64,000 nt of DNA, from positions 23,116,501-23,180,500 of the forward strand of contig NC_088787.1 in assembly GCF_949628265.1 (NCBI RefSeq), in the 5' to 3' direction. The notes under the pieces are model-generated. The model saw only the letters and a list, made by a program, of their open reading frames with translations. It searched no databases and was not told the DNA's origin. The position numbers were made by a program, and so were the translations under genes. Position 1 is the stretch's first letter; each line of letters begins with the position of its first letter. The stretch comes from Cloeon dipterum (Eukaryota > Arthropoda > Insecta > Ephemeroptera > Baetidae). This document shows, one piece after another, positions 27,201 through 36,218 of the stretch.

Positions 27201-29897
27201 ATAATGTTATGAGGGTGAGCTCAACTATTGAATATTATAAGAAATTAAAATAAATGATTATTTATTAAAAACATACAAAAGTAATGGCTATATAGCAACA
27301 AAGGATACGTTCAAAATCTATATTTTTATCTAGCATCATGAAGTCTTGTACAGAGACTAAAATTTCGACACAAAAATCTAAAAATATTGATTTCCTTCCA
27401 ATAAGAATTGAGGAGCAATTAACTTATTAGAAGACGTGTACTGGGCCGCAATGCATCACTATTTGATGAAGAGGGAAAGAATGGGATACTGGTGTAGCGG
27501 TCGAGAATGAAAAATGAGGGCCAATTATCAAGGCAATTGGAGTGGATGAACGTGTGTAAATCAATGACGTCAGTGCAATGCACGTCTTTATTTTTAAACG
27601 GAGTAGACGCGTCAAGGAGCACATGCCACACATGCATGCGCTCTACTCACAAATGATACGGCAGTAAATAATGCGCCCTTAATAGCTCCACACGATTGCC
27701 TTTTATTTATATTTCCCAGAGGCAACTCCAACAAGTCTAAAAACTATCTAGTTGAACAATAGAGATAGTGCAATTTAGAAAAAAATAATTAAAAAATTCT
27801 ACTCTGCTTGAAATTTGTTATATTAAATACAAAATTAGCGGAACGTTGGATAAAACATTTTCATGACACTAAAAATAATGAAAATTTTAAATTCCTTTTT
27901 TCTATTTCTATTTGTCGGTGGTATCTTCAAGAACTATTGGTATGTTTAAAATATTTTTTGCTCAAACCTATAAACGTGCCCAAAATTTTGAAGCACCCGA
28001 AAATTCTGTTAAGAAACTGCGCGTCGTTAAAAATAGAAAACGTATACCAAATTCGTATAAATGATAATTTGATTTAACTAAATTTATCATCCTCTTAAAC
28101 TGACAGAAATAAAAAATACTTCACACGAGTAAAATATTTTCGCGTCAATTTCTGCGGATTAGCAACTGGGAGGTTCTCAGTGTTCTCACGTTCCAAGGAG
28201 CCGCGAGGCCATATAGTATTTACGCGCGAATCCGATTGTGGGAACGGCAGCTGCAAGCGCAAAAGCGACGTTTAATGAGGTTTCCCTAGCCTGAGCAGGT
28301 GGACAAAGAAGTGGAGGCCGGAGTAGTACAAAATAATGCACACGATTTGGGTCTGACAAAGGAGCAGGTGCGAGCAAACCGCACGCAGCACATATGTGCT
28401 CCAAGACTAAAACGCGCCAAAAACGAAAGCAGTTTTGCCAAAGAAACTAGTGAAACGCTGCCTTCGGCCAACCAATTAAAGAATTTTTTCATGGTGCTTA
28501 ATTAAGTTCTAGGAAACATCTCTGAGAAATAGCGCAAAAAATTATTTTTCTCTATACTTGTCGTTAATTCATAGTAATTTACTGCTGAAATGTTGAAATT
28601 TCTCTCATCCAATTATAATGCAAAATATTTACCCGCTTTGATGAAACAAATTTAAACTACCAATTTCATCATTAATTAAAAAATAAATTAAACTTGTCAC
28701 TTTTTAAAAACCCATTTTATTAGGTTGGTTAGCTATCATAATTAATTCCAGAGTCTAATTCATAGAAATGCCAAAAGCTGCGACCGTTTGAAGGCGTGCA
28801 ATTTAAGTAATGACTCAACGCATCTCAAATTAGCAGCAGTTCCTCGAGGTCAATGAGATTTATCAGCCGAATTCCACGCGACGCCGGCTAGACGCCTTAA
28901 ACCACCTCTGCTCTGTGTACGAAAAGGAAAAAAAGCATCAACGCACATGGCCCTGGTGAAGCGCAAGAATTAGTGACGCTGAAAATTGCTCTCCTCGAAC
29001 AAAGCACAGAGATGGAGACAAGAAAGAGAGGCTGAACCGAGTGAAATAAGACACTGCATAGACTCCCCCATTGAGTCACTCTCGTGATTGAAACAAGAAC
29101 TGGGTCTGCTATATTTTTTAAAAGTACAAAAAGAAAAGATCTGGGAAGTAAATCACATTCTATTTAAATACAAAAATCAAAATTCTTAGCAAAAGATGCC
29201 TATATGATTTGATTTTAATTTTGTTTGCATGGATGGTAGCATTTTTTTCATATATAAAATTTTTATAGCAATTTTGCACTTTTAATAAAAGGGTTATAGA
29301 GACATCTACAACCAAAACAAACTTAGTTGCAGTAGAATTTTTCTGTTTTATCTATTAAATTGATGTAAACAATTTTGAACTTCCATATTATGTTCCAGTG
29401 TATCAAATTGAAGTTATTTAGTAAAGTTATACATATAGTTTATATATTAACTTAATCTCAATAGAAAAAAACGCAAAATATTATTTCTGCTAAATATTGT
29501 GGAGAGTTAAGTGTTTGAGTTTAAAACAGTGAAGTCCAAAACATCTGCAAACTTATTTTCACAGACATAATTGATTACGCTGAGTAAAAGCTTTCGGTCC
29601 TTGTAAGGAATAATTTTGAAGCGCTTGTGCGAATATCCTTGAAAAACGTGACGCATAAAAAATAGTTGAGAATTTTTATTTTAAAAATTAAAGGCTACCG
29701 GGCATAACAAATAGAAATGATAATTGCACTAAAACAACTTTCATAATTATCATAGTTTCGCTGATTATTAGAAATTCAACAGAAGAAACTGCTTTAAGCA
29801 ATAAATTATGTTTGTAAGCAAACGGCAAGCCCCCACTCACATTCACAGAGCAAATTAATTGATGGATGGGCGTATAGCTCACCTGGTTGTTGTCCAT
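18273..29897 (-). CDS. GGT1: Gamma-glutamyltransferase (glutathione hydrolase proenzyme), type II membrane protein
   Basis: Eleven coding exons, every junction in phase, encode about 621 residues: 29883-29897 (ATG, MDNNQ), 26832-26905, 21875-22096, 20312-20529, 20067-20259, 19811-20011, 19473-19722, 19053-19243, 18750-18990, 18583-18696 and 18273-18419 (TAA). A cytosolic tail of about 36 residues precedes one membrane anchor (LGLIVGCSALVIVLMLVIAY), then the luminal/extracellular enzyme. Conserved sites: LDAREAAP (substrate Arg), EDHGTAHISV (autocleavage before the nucleophile Thr), NLYFG, MDDFS, the SSM serine pair and GASGG oxyanion glycines. The family splits itself into large and small subunits and transfers or hydrolyses the glutamyl group of extracellular glutathione. 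The first two exons are inferred: phase 2 plus 0 fits exactly and yields a plausible tail. The alternative is reading through the acceptor from an ATG at 22191. Intron 3 hosts a NUPR1-like gene. Confidence 0.88.
20899..20904 (-). terminator. Candidate poly(A) signal of the nested NUPR1-like gene
   Basis: AATAAA on the minus strand about 320 bp past the NUPR1-like stop codon and still inside the GGT intron. Confidence 0.4.
21221..21439 (-). CDS. NUPR1-like small nuclear protein (p8 family, Drosophila CG6770-like), nested in a GGT intron
   Basis: Single-exon gene of 72 residues starting MSEKHFDEYEHYNYDVDKHI. The conserved core SGKQRSKKEASEHTNHFD, then GHSRKIVTKLQN, matches the NUPR1/p8 basic domain (vertebrate version: TKREAA.TNRP...HERKLVTKLQNSE). 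It is a small, disordered, stress-induced nuclear protein that interacts with chromatin and transcription regulators. The bipartite basic region at about 25-55 is the likely nuclear localisation and DNA-binding stretch. The gene lies wholly inside intron 3 of GGT (20530-21874) on the same strand. A TATA box 78 bp upstream of its ATG argues for independent transcription. The C-terminus (NQKSNKAGDKAKP) is polar and variable as in the family. Confidence 0.9.
   Translation of the reverse strand: MSEKHFDEYEHYNYDVDKHIHSGHSGKQRSKKEASEHTNHFDPNGHSRKIVTKLQNTEQNQKSNKAGDKAKP
21517..21524 (-). promoter_or_regulatory. TATA box of the nested NUPR1-like gene
   Basis: TATAAAAG on the minus strand in a GC-rich context, 78 bp upstream of the NUPR1-like ATG. 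That leaves about 50 bp of 5' UTR if transcription starts 25-30 bp downstream. It lies within the GGT intron, so the nested gene has its own core promoter. Confidence 0.6.
22994..23249 (+). CDS. Hypothetical small ORF antisense within GGT intron 2 (weak)
   Basis: An 84-codon open frame beginning MDSSKNGNDSLEACLRLENE, in a longer frame open from 22854. The composition is protein-like (LENELFYKFTECSTLKEVKP) but I do not recognise it. It lacks the GC-rich third positions of the surrounding genes and has no clear promoter or splice partner. It may be chance. Confidence 0.2.
26053..26205 (-). CDS. Candidate tiny basic protein (50 aa) inside GGT intron 2
   Basis: Starts MAVKKRKATQQMLSCRDRTG and ends QVIAKIHK, with a strong start context (GCCGCCGATGG). 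About two thirds or more of the third codon positions are G or C, as in real exons here and unlike the AT-rich intron around it. It is very basic, so a nucleic-acid or nucleolar role is conceivable but unsupported. Alternatively, an AG two codons into the ORF could be a splice acceptor: joined to GGT exon 2 (26832-26905) read in another frame, it would give a 65-residue protein beginning MDSKRRKKQAMLIAIGS. That acceptor lacks a pyrimidine tract, so the single-exon reading is preferred. Family not recognised. Confidence 0.38.
   Translation of the reverse strand: MAVKKRKATQQMLSCRDRTGRQGSQHRKLHRRKPTLLCKLLNQVIAKIHK
26906..29882. other. GGT intron 1, AT-rich noncoding
   Basis: A 3-kb intron between the five-codon first coding exon and the second exon of GGT. 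Open frames here (27.4-27.6, 27.8-28.1, 28.2-28.5 and 28.9 kb) lack coding character. Confidence 0.5.
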
Positions 29898-30120
29898 GTT
29901 TGCGGCCTGGCCTGGCAGTCCGCGTGCTCCCGGCTTCAGGCTTGAGTCGCCTCCAACGAACGACTTCACAACACACACTGGGACCAGCAGCCGTTGAGAT
30001 GACTCCAACTCCAGTTAGTTGTTGCCGCTTTTACTACATTCCGGCGGGAGGGGACCGGCTCTGGTCTTGCGTAACCGTTTCCACCACTTCTCAGCCATAG
30101 TATTAGCGACTAAAAGCGCG
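29898..30120 (-). promoter_or_regulatory. Probable GGT 5' UTR and promoter region
   Basis: A GC-rich island directly upstream of the inferred GGT start codon (ATG at 29897, donor CAG|GTGAGC at 29881-29882). It stands out from the AT-rich flanks, as expected for a 5' UTR and core promoter. The exact transcription start is not visible. Confidence 0.4.
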
Positions 30121-31434
30121 CGCCGGGGGCCTAATCCGCCTTAATTAGGGTTGGTCGACGCCACGTGGCTCACGACGACGCTTCGTCTGCGTCTAACCCA
30201 GACTTTTTTCGTCATTCATTCTAGCGGTCTGTCGCTTTTATCTTGCACATTGTGTCGCGTGGATGCTTCCTTGTTTAAACTACTCTCACTGTGATATAAA
30301 TAAAACAACGAGGAAAACAATTTGTAATCCGTATTGCAGAAGCGGGAAACTTTGAAGAATTAATCATCTGTTTGAAGCAAAAAATAAATTATAAAAAGCT
30401 TCAAGACGTGCTAATTGAGGTCTCTACCTGCCAACCAACCTGCTAATTGTGACTCTAGTAAATCCTCTCTATAGGGGAAAATCGAAAACAACTTAAGTGA
30501 ACAGCTTTACTTAAGCCAGATTATTGTTATTATGAAAGACAAAAAAGAAATCTATTAAATTGAGGTGCCAGTAAAATTACATAAGCATTTCATTATTTTT
30601 GTAACTCGTAAAAAGAAACCAAGTCTCTCCGGCGCGAGTATAAACTGTGAATTGTGCTAATTGATTAACTGACAGTGAGAAGCAACTTAATGTTTACCAT
30701 AAATTCAATATAACTTTTTTTGAGCCACAAAAGCTAATTCATCTTTGAACTTTGTCAGCTGTCGTAAACTTTTTGTTCTCCAATAAATTATCACCATCAC
30801 CACTCTACCAAATAGGAATTTTTAACATTTCCTCACATATATACTTAAAAAATACAATTAACAGGATAAAAACTGTAGCAGCAATGAACTATAGTATTGA
30901 GATTGTCCGTGTTTTTGACAGCGGAAAGTGATTTAAACGATGGAAAATTTTGAATCAATTTAACTTTATTAAATTCAGAATCGTTGATTTGGAGTGAAAT
31001 GACAAAGTTAAAACAGTTGGCATAGGGGTTTCCGATAAAGCGTGAATTGTTTTGCTTCTGAATAGCACAAAATAGAACGCCGCGGTCGCACTTCGTCTCA
31101 TACAGCGTATGCACTAACAATGAGGCAGCAGGTGTATATATAATCGTCAGCATTATCTGTGTTCCGCTTGCGTTCAAATGCCCAACTAAGCGTACGATTA
31201 CATGTGTCAATAATGACTTTATAAAAACAACATTAACATCTAGAGTTCTTACATATGGTCTCAATTCCGGTCTGAACACAACCTGTATAGTTCTTTTAGC
31301 CCAAATTGACAGTGACTTTTGGGTCGTGCAAAGTGCAAAATATTTCCAAAGTGTGATATGTTTTGATAATTTTATCGACAATAACTGTTGAATTTTATGA
31401 ACATGCATGGTGTAAGGCTTTATCCTCCATTTAA
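30121..31434. other. Spacer between GGT promoter and receptor 1; includes receptor 3' UTR
   Basis: No separate gene recognised. The receptor 1 3' UTR probably covers part of 30.96-31.43 kb (AATAAA on the minus strand near 30.96 kb). An unusually long minus-strand open frame (stop at 30845, open through 31534) runs across it in a different frame from the receptor. Confidence 0.5.
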
Positions 31435-33481
31435 TTATACTATCCGTCCATAAAGAGTGGCCCTGCAAACAAAGGGAACAGGTTTTAATTTGGAAACTCC
31501 AACAAGTGGATATTTCTGACTCACTTGAAAGCATTCCGATATTTGGCCGACATGACGTTGTAAAGTATCGGGTTCAGGGTGGATGAAAGGTAGAAAGAAA
31601 AGCCACTGATGACATAAAGCAAGTGATTGATTTCTGCCAAGAATATCGTCTGCTCAGACAAATGTGCAAAAAATAGGCGTTGAAAGTGGAATGGTGCCCA
31701 ACACAGGAAAAAGGAAAAAACCACTGCGGCTGAAAATGAACAGTTTTTAATCTTTCAGCGCGTCTTGTTTTTCGGCCACACGTACCCAGCATCCGAATGA
31801 CAGACTTTGTTGAAGCGTCCAAGGTGCGAGATTCTCCGATGCTCTTGCGGGAGCGAACTACCATCGCAATCCTGGAGTAGAGATAGACCATAACCGCGAA
31901 GGGGATGATAAAGAACAGCACGCTGCTGATGATGCCCATGTAGTAATCTTTCAAGATCAAACCTGTTGCGTCGCAATGAAGAGACGGCTACAAGCACCAC
32001 AGAAAATATTTGATTTTTATTATCTTAAGTTGTTTCTCACTTCACACGAGAAAAAAAAGCAAAGAAGGGAAGAGATGGTAAATCATAAAAGAGGAGAGTT
32101 TACAAAAGTAAAAATAAAATTTATCATTAAAATTAAAATTAATTTGTGCATTAATTCAATTTTGAAATTATTAAGGACAAATTGTAACCTTTGAAAGTGT
32201 CTCTTGCAAATATCACACAGACCTGCTACAGCAATTTAATATTACCCTTATTGATATCATAAAATTGGCCTTTGTATACACACCTGGATGGCATTCACAG
32301 AAATGAGTTCAAAATCGAGACAGAAAGGAACGGCGCAGACGAGCGAGGTCAGCCAAATTGCCGTGAGGATGCGCTTTGCCCTGCGAAGGTGTGAAAGGGC
32401 CAGCGATCGCAGAGGGTAGCAGATGGCCACATAGCGCTCAACAGAGAAGGCCAAGATCGTAAGCACGGACGCATTTGTCGCTCTAAACCAATATTCTTTT
32501 ATAGTGTGCAAGCGCAAACAAATAAAATACGTTTCAGGTATGAGTGCTGTAAGTTTGCAGACGATCCCACCCAATGTCCAGGGTTGGTTGCCCTTTAAAT
32601 AGTTGATATAAACTTCATTTGGCATCTCTGGAATAGTAAAAAAATGTAATTTGTTAGTGGTTTTATTAAACATGATTTCCTGATTTGATAAAATTTAATA
32701 TTGGAACACTTACTTCGTAAACTGAACGTAAACTTATATACGCAACCCTAAGAAGGTATGTATTAAGTTTTAAAATTGTATTTTTTTTGCTCTTTTTATC
32801 CCTGTCCGAAGACCGGAGGACCGGGAAGGGCGCGCACTGCACTAGCACGAATGCTGAAACCCGGGTGCCAATAACACCGCGAACGGATAACATGGGCGCA
32901 CCAGGCCGCACAGGGACCCAGCCCACTCAAGGGCCACTTGCCTCCTATTCTATAGGTTAAGAAATTCACTCTCAATTTGTAAAATGCTGCACATGTTGAT
33001 CCGTTTGGTCTCTTATTTTCTTGGTGAGACAATATGTCACCCCTTGCTACTGCACTTAGAAATTCGAGAATGTTAGGTCAAAAATTTTGAAATTGGGTAT
33101 TTTAAAAACTGTGGCATTTCAATTCAATATGAAAGTATTTTTGCTTATTCCTCCATTGTCAAAGACGTATATGGGCTCGTTAACTGTATGGCCACTCTTA
33201 AAAACAAGAAAAATTAAATAGTTAGACTCGCCAACGGAGAGGATGGTGATGTCGGCGATGGCGAGGCTGACGAGGAAAAAATTGGTGACAGTGTGCATCG
33301 AGGGCTGCCTGGCGATGACCACGCAGACAAAAATATTGCCCACGATGCCCGTGCAGAACATAGCCCCATACGCTACCAACGTGATGACCTCCTGAGCAGA
33401 TAGCTCGCTTCTATCGTTCAATGGGTCGTAATCTTCGAGCAACGATAATAATATGTTGCTCGTGTTGAACAAAGCGTCCAT
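31435..33481 (-). CDS. CAPA/pyrokinin-type (neuromedin U-like) neuropeptide receptor, paralog 1
   Basis: Six exons: 33232-33481 (ATG), 32531-32627, 32284-32482, 31786-31987, 31525-31729 and 31435-31462 (TAA), in phases 1,2,0,1,2, encode 326 residues. All seven helices are present. Landmarks: N-terminal NTS glycosylation site, GNIFVCVVIA (TM1), SLAIADI (TM2), FSVERYVAICYPLRS (ERY at the end of TM3), FFLCWAPFHFQRLFF (TM6) and STLNPILYNVMSAKYRNAFK (NPxxY, TM7). The FLCWAPFH..R and NPILYN.MS.KYR blocks are typical of insect CAPA and pyrokinin receptors, which are Gq-coupled and control diuresis and muscle. Which ligand applies cannot be decided here. Intron 1 uses a GC donor (GCGAGT) and intron 2 is 48 bp. 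A SINE-like repeat sits in intron 1. The cytoplasmic tail is very short (KATLYGRIV). Confidence 0.85.
32783..32893 (-). repeat. Dispersed SINE-like repeat, copy 1 (in receptor 1 intron)
   Basis: About 110 bp nearly identical to 45158-45260. Read on the minus strand it starts ATGTTATCCGTTCGCGG and ends GGGATAAAAAGAGC followed by a run of A, resembling the A-rich 3' end of a SINE or LINE fragment. It differs from the other copy by a 7-8 bp duplication (GACCGGAG repeated) and one substitution. GC-rich sequence continues to about 32945, so this copy may be longer at its 5' end. Confidence 0.7.
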
Positions 33482-34117
33482 CGCTTTGTCCTTTTCGCCA
33501 CAAACTAACTGCGGAGGGTTTCTTGCGTGTTACCACGTTGAGGTTGTTTATAGTAACATAAAAAATAAACACGCGTTTCAGGGGCGTGTACGTGCTTGTG
33601 GTGAGCACTTTTTACTAATTAAAACCGACGAACGAGTTAAAATTTATTATTTTGTTGTTGAGATCGAGCTGATGGCTTGCGTCCAAAGTGCATACAGCGG
33701 CAACTTTTCACAATGTGAACGGATCTGTGCGTGCTGAACGACAATATAAAGTATTTTAATTATATGCTAAAAAAACAACAGAAGCTCGACGACAGGCTGA
33801 CTATGCGACTGTTGGTTACCAAAAAATAATTCTTGTCATGTTGTCATGTTTGAATTCACGGTGTGCTTTAATTGAAGTCCTCATTGCAGATGATGCGTTT
33901 ATTAATTTAATATTTTTGTATATTTTGTTAATTATTAATCGTTTTATTTCCATGAACAATTATCGTAGGGTTAAAATGAATACAATACAAATACTAGTGC
34001 ATTTAACAAATAAAATAGAAGAAATTATGGCGGTCTTGAGATTGAGAGTCATGGCAGTTGTTAAACGGTTTCAAATTTTTTATAATATTTAAAAGAATTT
34101 TCATCTTAGTGGAGCAC
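33482..34117. other. Spacer between the two receptor paralogs
   Basis: A 636-bp AT-rich spacer holding the proximal promoter of receptor 1 (conserved 10-mer at 33582-33591) and the 3' end region of receptor 2. No additional gene seen. Confidence 0.55.
33582..33591 (-). promoter_or_regulatory. Conserved upstream block GTACACGCCC, receptor 1
   Basis: GTACACGCCC on the minus strand, 101 bp upstream of the receptor 1 ATG, followed by CTGAAACGCGTG. The same 10-mer and a similar continuation occur 103 bp upstream of the receptor 2 ATG, although the rest of the upstream sequence has diverged. Likely a shared promoter or 5' UTR element. Confidence 0.5.
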
Positions 34118-36106
34118 TCAATTTTTCTGATTGCAAAGAGTTGCCCTGCAATTAAAAAATGGAATTATTAATATCACAAGAAATGTTGTGAGTGTCGAAC
34201 GTCTCACTTGAAGGCGTTGCGATATTTGGCTGACATAAGGTTGTACAGAATCGGATTAATGGTGGATGAAAGGTAAAAGGTAAAGCCGCTGGTGGAGTAT
34301 AGATCCTTTTCTATAGTTTTCAAATCGCCATCAATTTGAAAATTGAAGTAGATGATGCGATGCAAGTGGAATGGTGCCCAGCACAGGAAAAAGGAGAAAA
34401 CCACGGCGGCTGGAATAATGGTTAGATAAGGACATTCAAGTTTTTTTTATTAGCATTAACCTAACATCCAGATGACGGACTTGGTGTTGGGGTTCAAGGT
34501 GCGACACTCTCCAATGTTTCCGCGGTTGCGAAGGACTATTGTAATGCGCGAGTAGAGTACAACTAACACCGTGAAGGGGATAGCAAAGAAACAAATGCTG
34601 CTTGCTATTCCCACGAAGTAGTGACTCACGAGAAATGCATCGTCGGATTCGTATCTGCATGCAAAATAGGGCTGCAAAAGAAAGACGACACTTATTTTTC
34701 ACAAGTCTCTTCTTTAAAAATTGAAGATTTTATTAAAATATACCTGGCTGATATTTAAAGCGACCAATTCAGAGCCAAGTGTGTAGGGAATGGCGCAGAC
34801 GAGCGAGGCAAGCCAAATCGCTGCTATAATACGCACTGCCCTTCGCAAGTTTGACATGGCCTTCGAGCGGAGAGGGTGACAAATGGCAAGGTAGCGCTCC
34901 ACAGAGAAGGCAAGAATCGTCAGCACGGACGCGTTCGTTGCCCTAAACCAACCAAATAAACTCTCTCTCTGCTTGACAAATCTAAAATACAAATAAGTAA
35001 TACACTTCTGGCAAGAAAAATGAAAGCTTGCAGGCGGTGTCACCCAACTCCCAGTTAACATCACCGAAGAAGTAATCCGTGTACACTTCGTTTGGCATTT
35101 CTGGAAAAAAGTTTGGTTGATTTGAGTTAACTAACTGTGATTATGATTAAAAATTTTTAATTCTACGCAACAGTCGCTTATTTGCAGAGAAATTTTGCAA
35201 TGCTTGCTGTAAAGTAGTATATATTCAAGACTATGGCTGCATAGAACTCTATAACTTTTAGATCAAGGAGCTAATTAAGAGATGCTGCACCGCGAGACTG
35301 CTTCCTTTGTCATTTGCGCTGCCATGTTATTCGCTCTGCGGTGAGGCTATAAAATACGAATACATATTTAAATGAGCCCTTAGATAAAAAACATTATCAG
35401 AATATCAAACTGTTAAATGTAACCATGCAGCCTGCATTTGCACAGCTCCCCATATGCATAAGTCGTAAGTAACAAGTACGTATAATTGCTCTTCAAGATT
35501 CCGTGGCTTTGGTTGAAAGAGGACTGAAAAATAGCTCCAGCGTTTTATAGCCTGAAAAAATCTCATAATATCAGCCACTGGAGTATTTCCTGCTAAATAT
35601 ACTCTAGTATAATTATTAAACCCTTGGCTTAGCATTTTTGCCCACAAACACAACATTTTGCGAATGAAACTACGATAGAAATTACTTAAAACAGAAGTTA
35701 CTCTTAAAAACACGCAAATTAAATTGCTGCATTTAATAAGTTATATAGTACACTGACATTTTAAATTTAAATTACTTACCTCTCGCCGAAATGAGAAATG
35801 AATAAAAGACTTGCCTACAAAAAAGATCGTGATGTCCGCGAGAGCGAGGCTAACGAGAAATAATTTAGTGGCCGTGTGCATCGAGGGTTCCTTGGCGATG
35901 ACCACGCAGACTAAAATGTTGCCCAAGACACCCGTGAAGAACATGATGCCGTACACTACAAGTGTTGCGATCTCAAATCCAGATAACTCTCTCGTCCGAA
36001 ATTTGAGAAACTCGTCCAAGTCACGAGCTTTCGTGGAAATGTTGTTGCTTTTGTTGTAAAAATGCAACAACATGTTGTAATGATTGTCAAAAGAGTCGAT
36101 GTTCAT
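34118..36106 (-). CDS. CAPA/pyrokinin-type (neuromedin U-like) neuropeptide receptor, paralog 2
   Basis: Six exons matching paralog 1 in position and phase: 35815-36106 (ATG), 35004-35100, 34744-34942, 34461-34671, 34208-34409 and 34118-34145 (TGA), encoding 342 residues. Seven helices are visible. Landmarks: two N-terminal glycosylation sites (NKS, NIS), GNILVCVVIAKEPSMHTATK, SLALADI, MPNEVYTDYFFG after the GC-AG intron, FSVERYLAICHPLRS, FFLCWAPFHLHRIIYF and STINPILYNLMSAKYRNAFK. The tail is only KATLCNQKN; the Cys may be palmitoylated as in relatives. Intron 1 has the ideal GC donor GTAG|GCAAGT. A strong GT donor (GAG|GTAAGT) 35 nt downstream would shift the frame. Exons 2 and 3 match paralog 1 exactly in length (97 and 199 bp), so the pair arose by tandem duplication. 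Confidence 0.86.
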
Positions 36107-36208
36107 GTCCAGCGATATTGTGTCCTTCGTTTTAGCTGTTCCGAGGTAGAATGATGAAAATGGCAAGCATTCTACTGATAATGACGCTCCAATTCTCACG
36201 CACTTTTC

Positions 36209-36218
36209 GGGCGTGTAC
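36209..36218 (-). promoter_or_regulatory. Conserved upstream block GTACACGCCC, receptor 2
   Basis: GTACACGCCC on the minus strand, 103 bp upstream of the receptor 2 ATG, continuing GAAAAGTGCGTGAG; compare receptor 1 at 33582-33591. Sequence and spacing are shared by the tandem paralogs. Confidence 0.5.

Noticed and set aside
35405-35713. 102-residue minus-strand ORF in intron 1 of receptor 2
   Set aside because: Lies between two in-phase receptor exons; no GC-rich third positions or family match.
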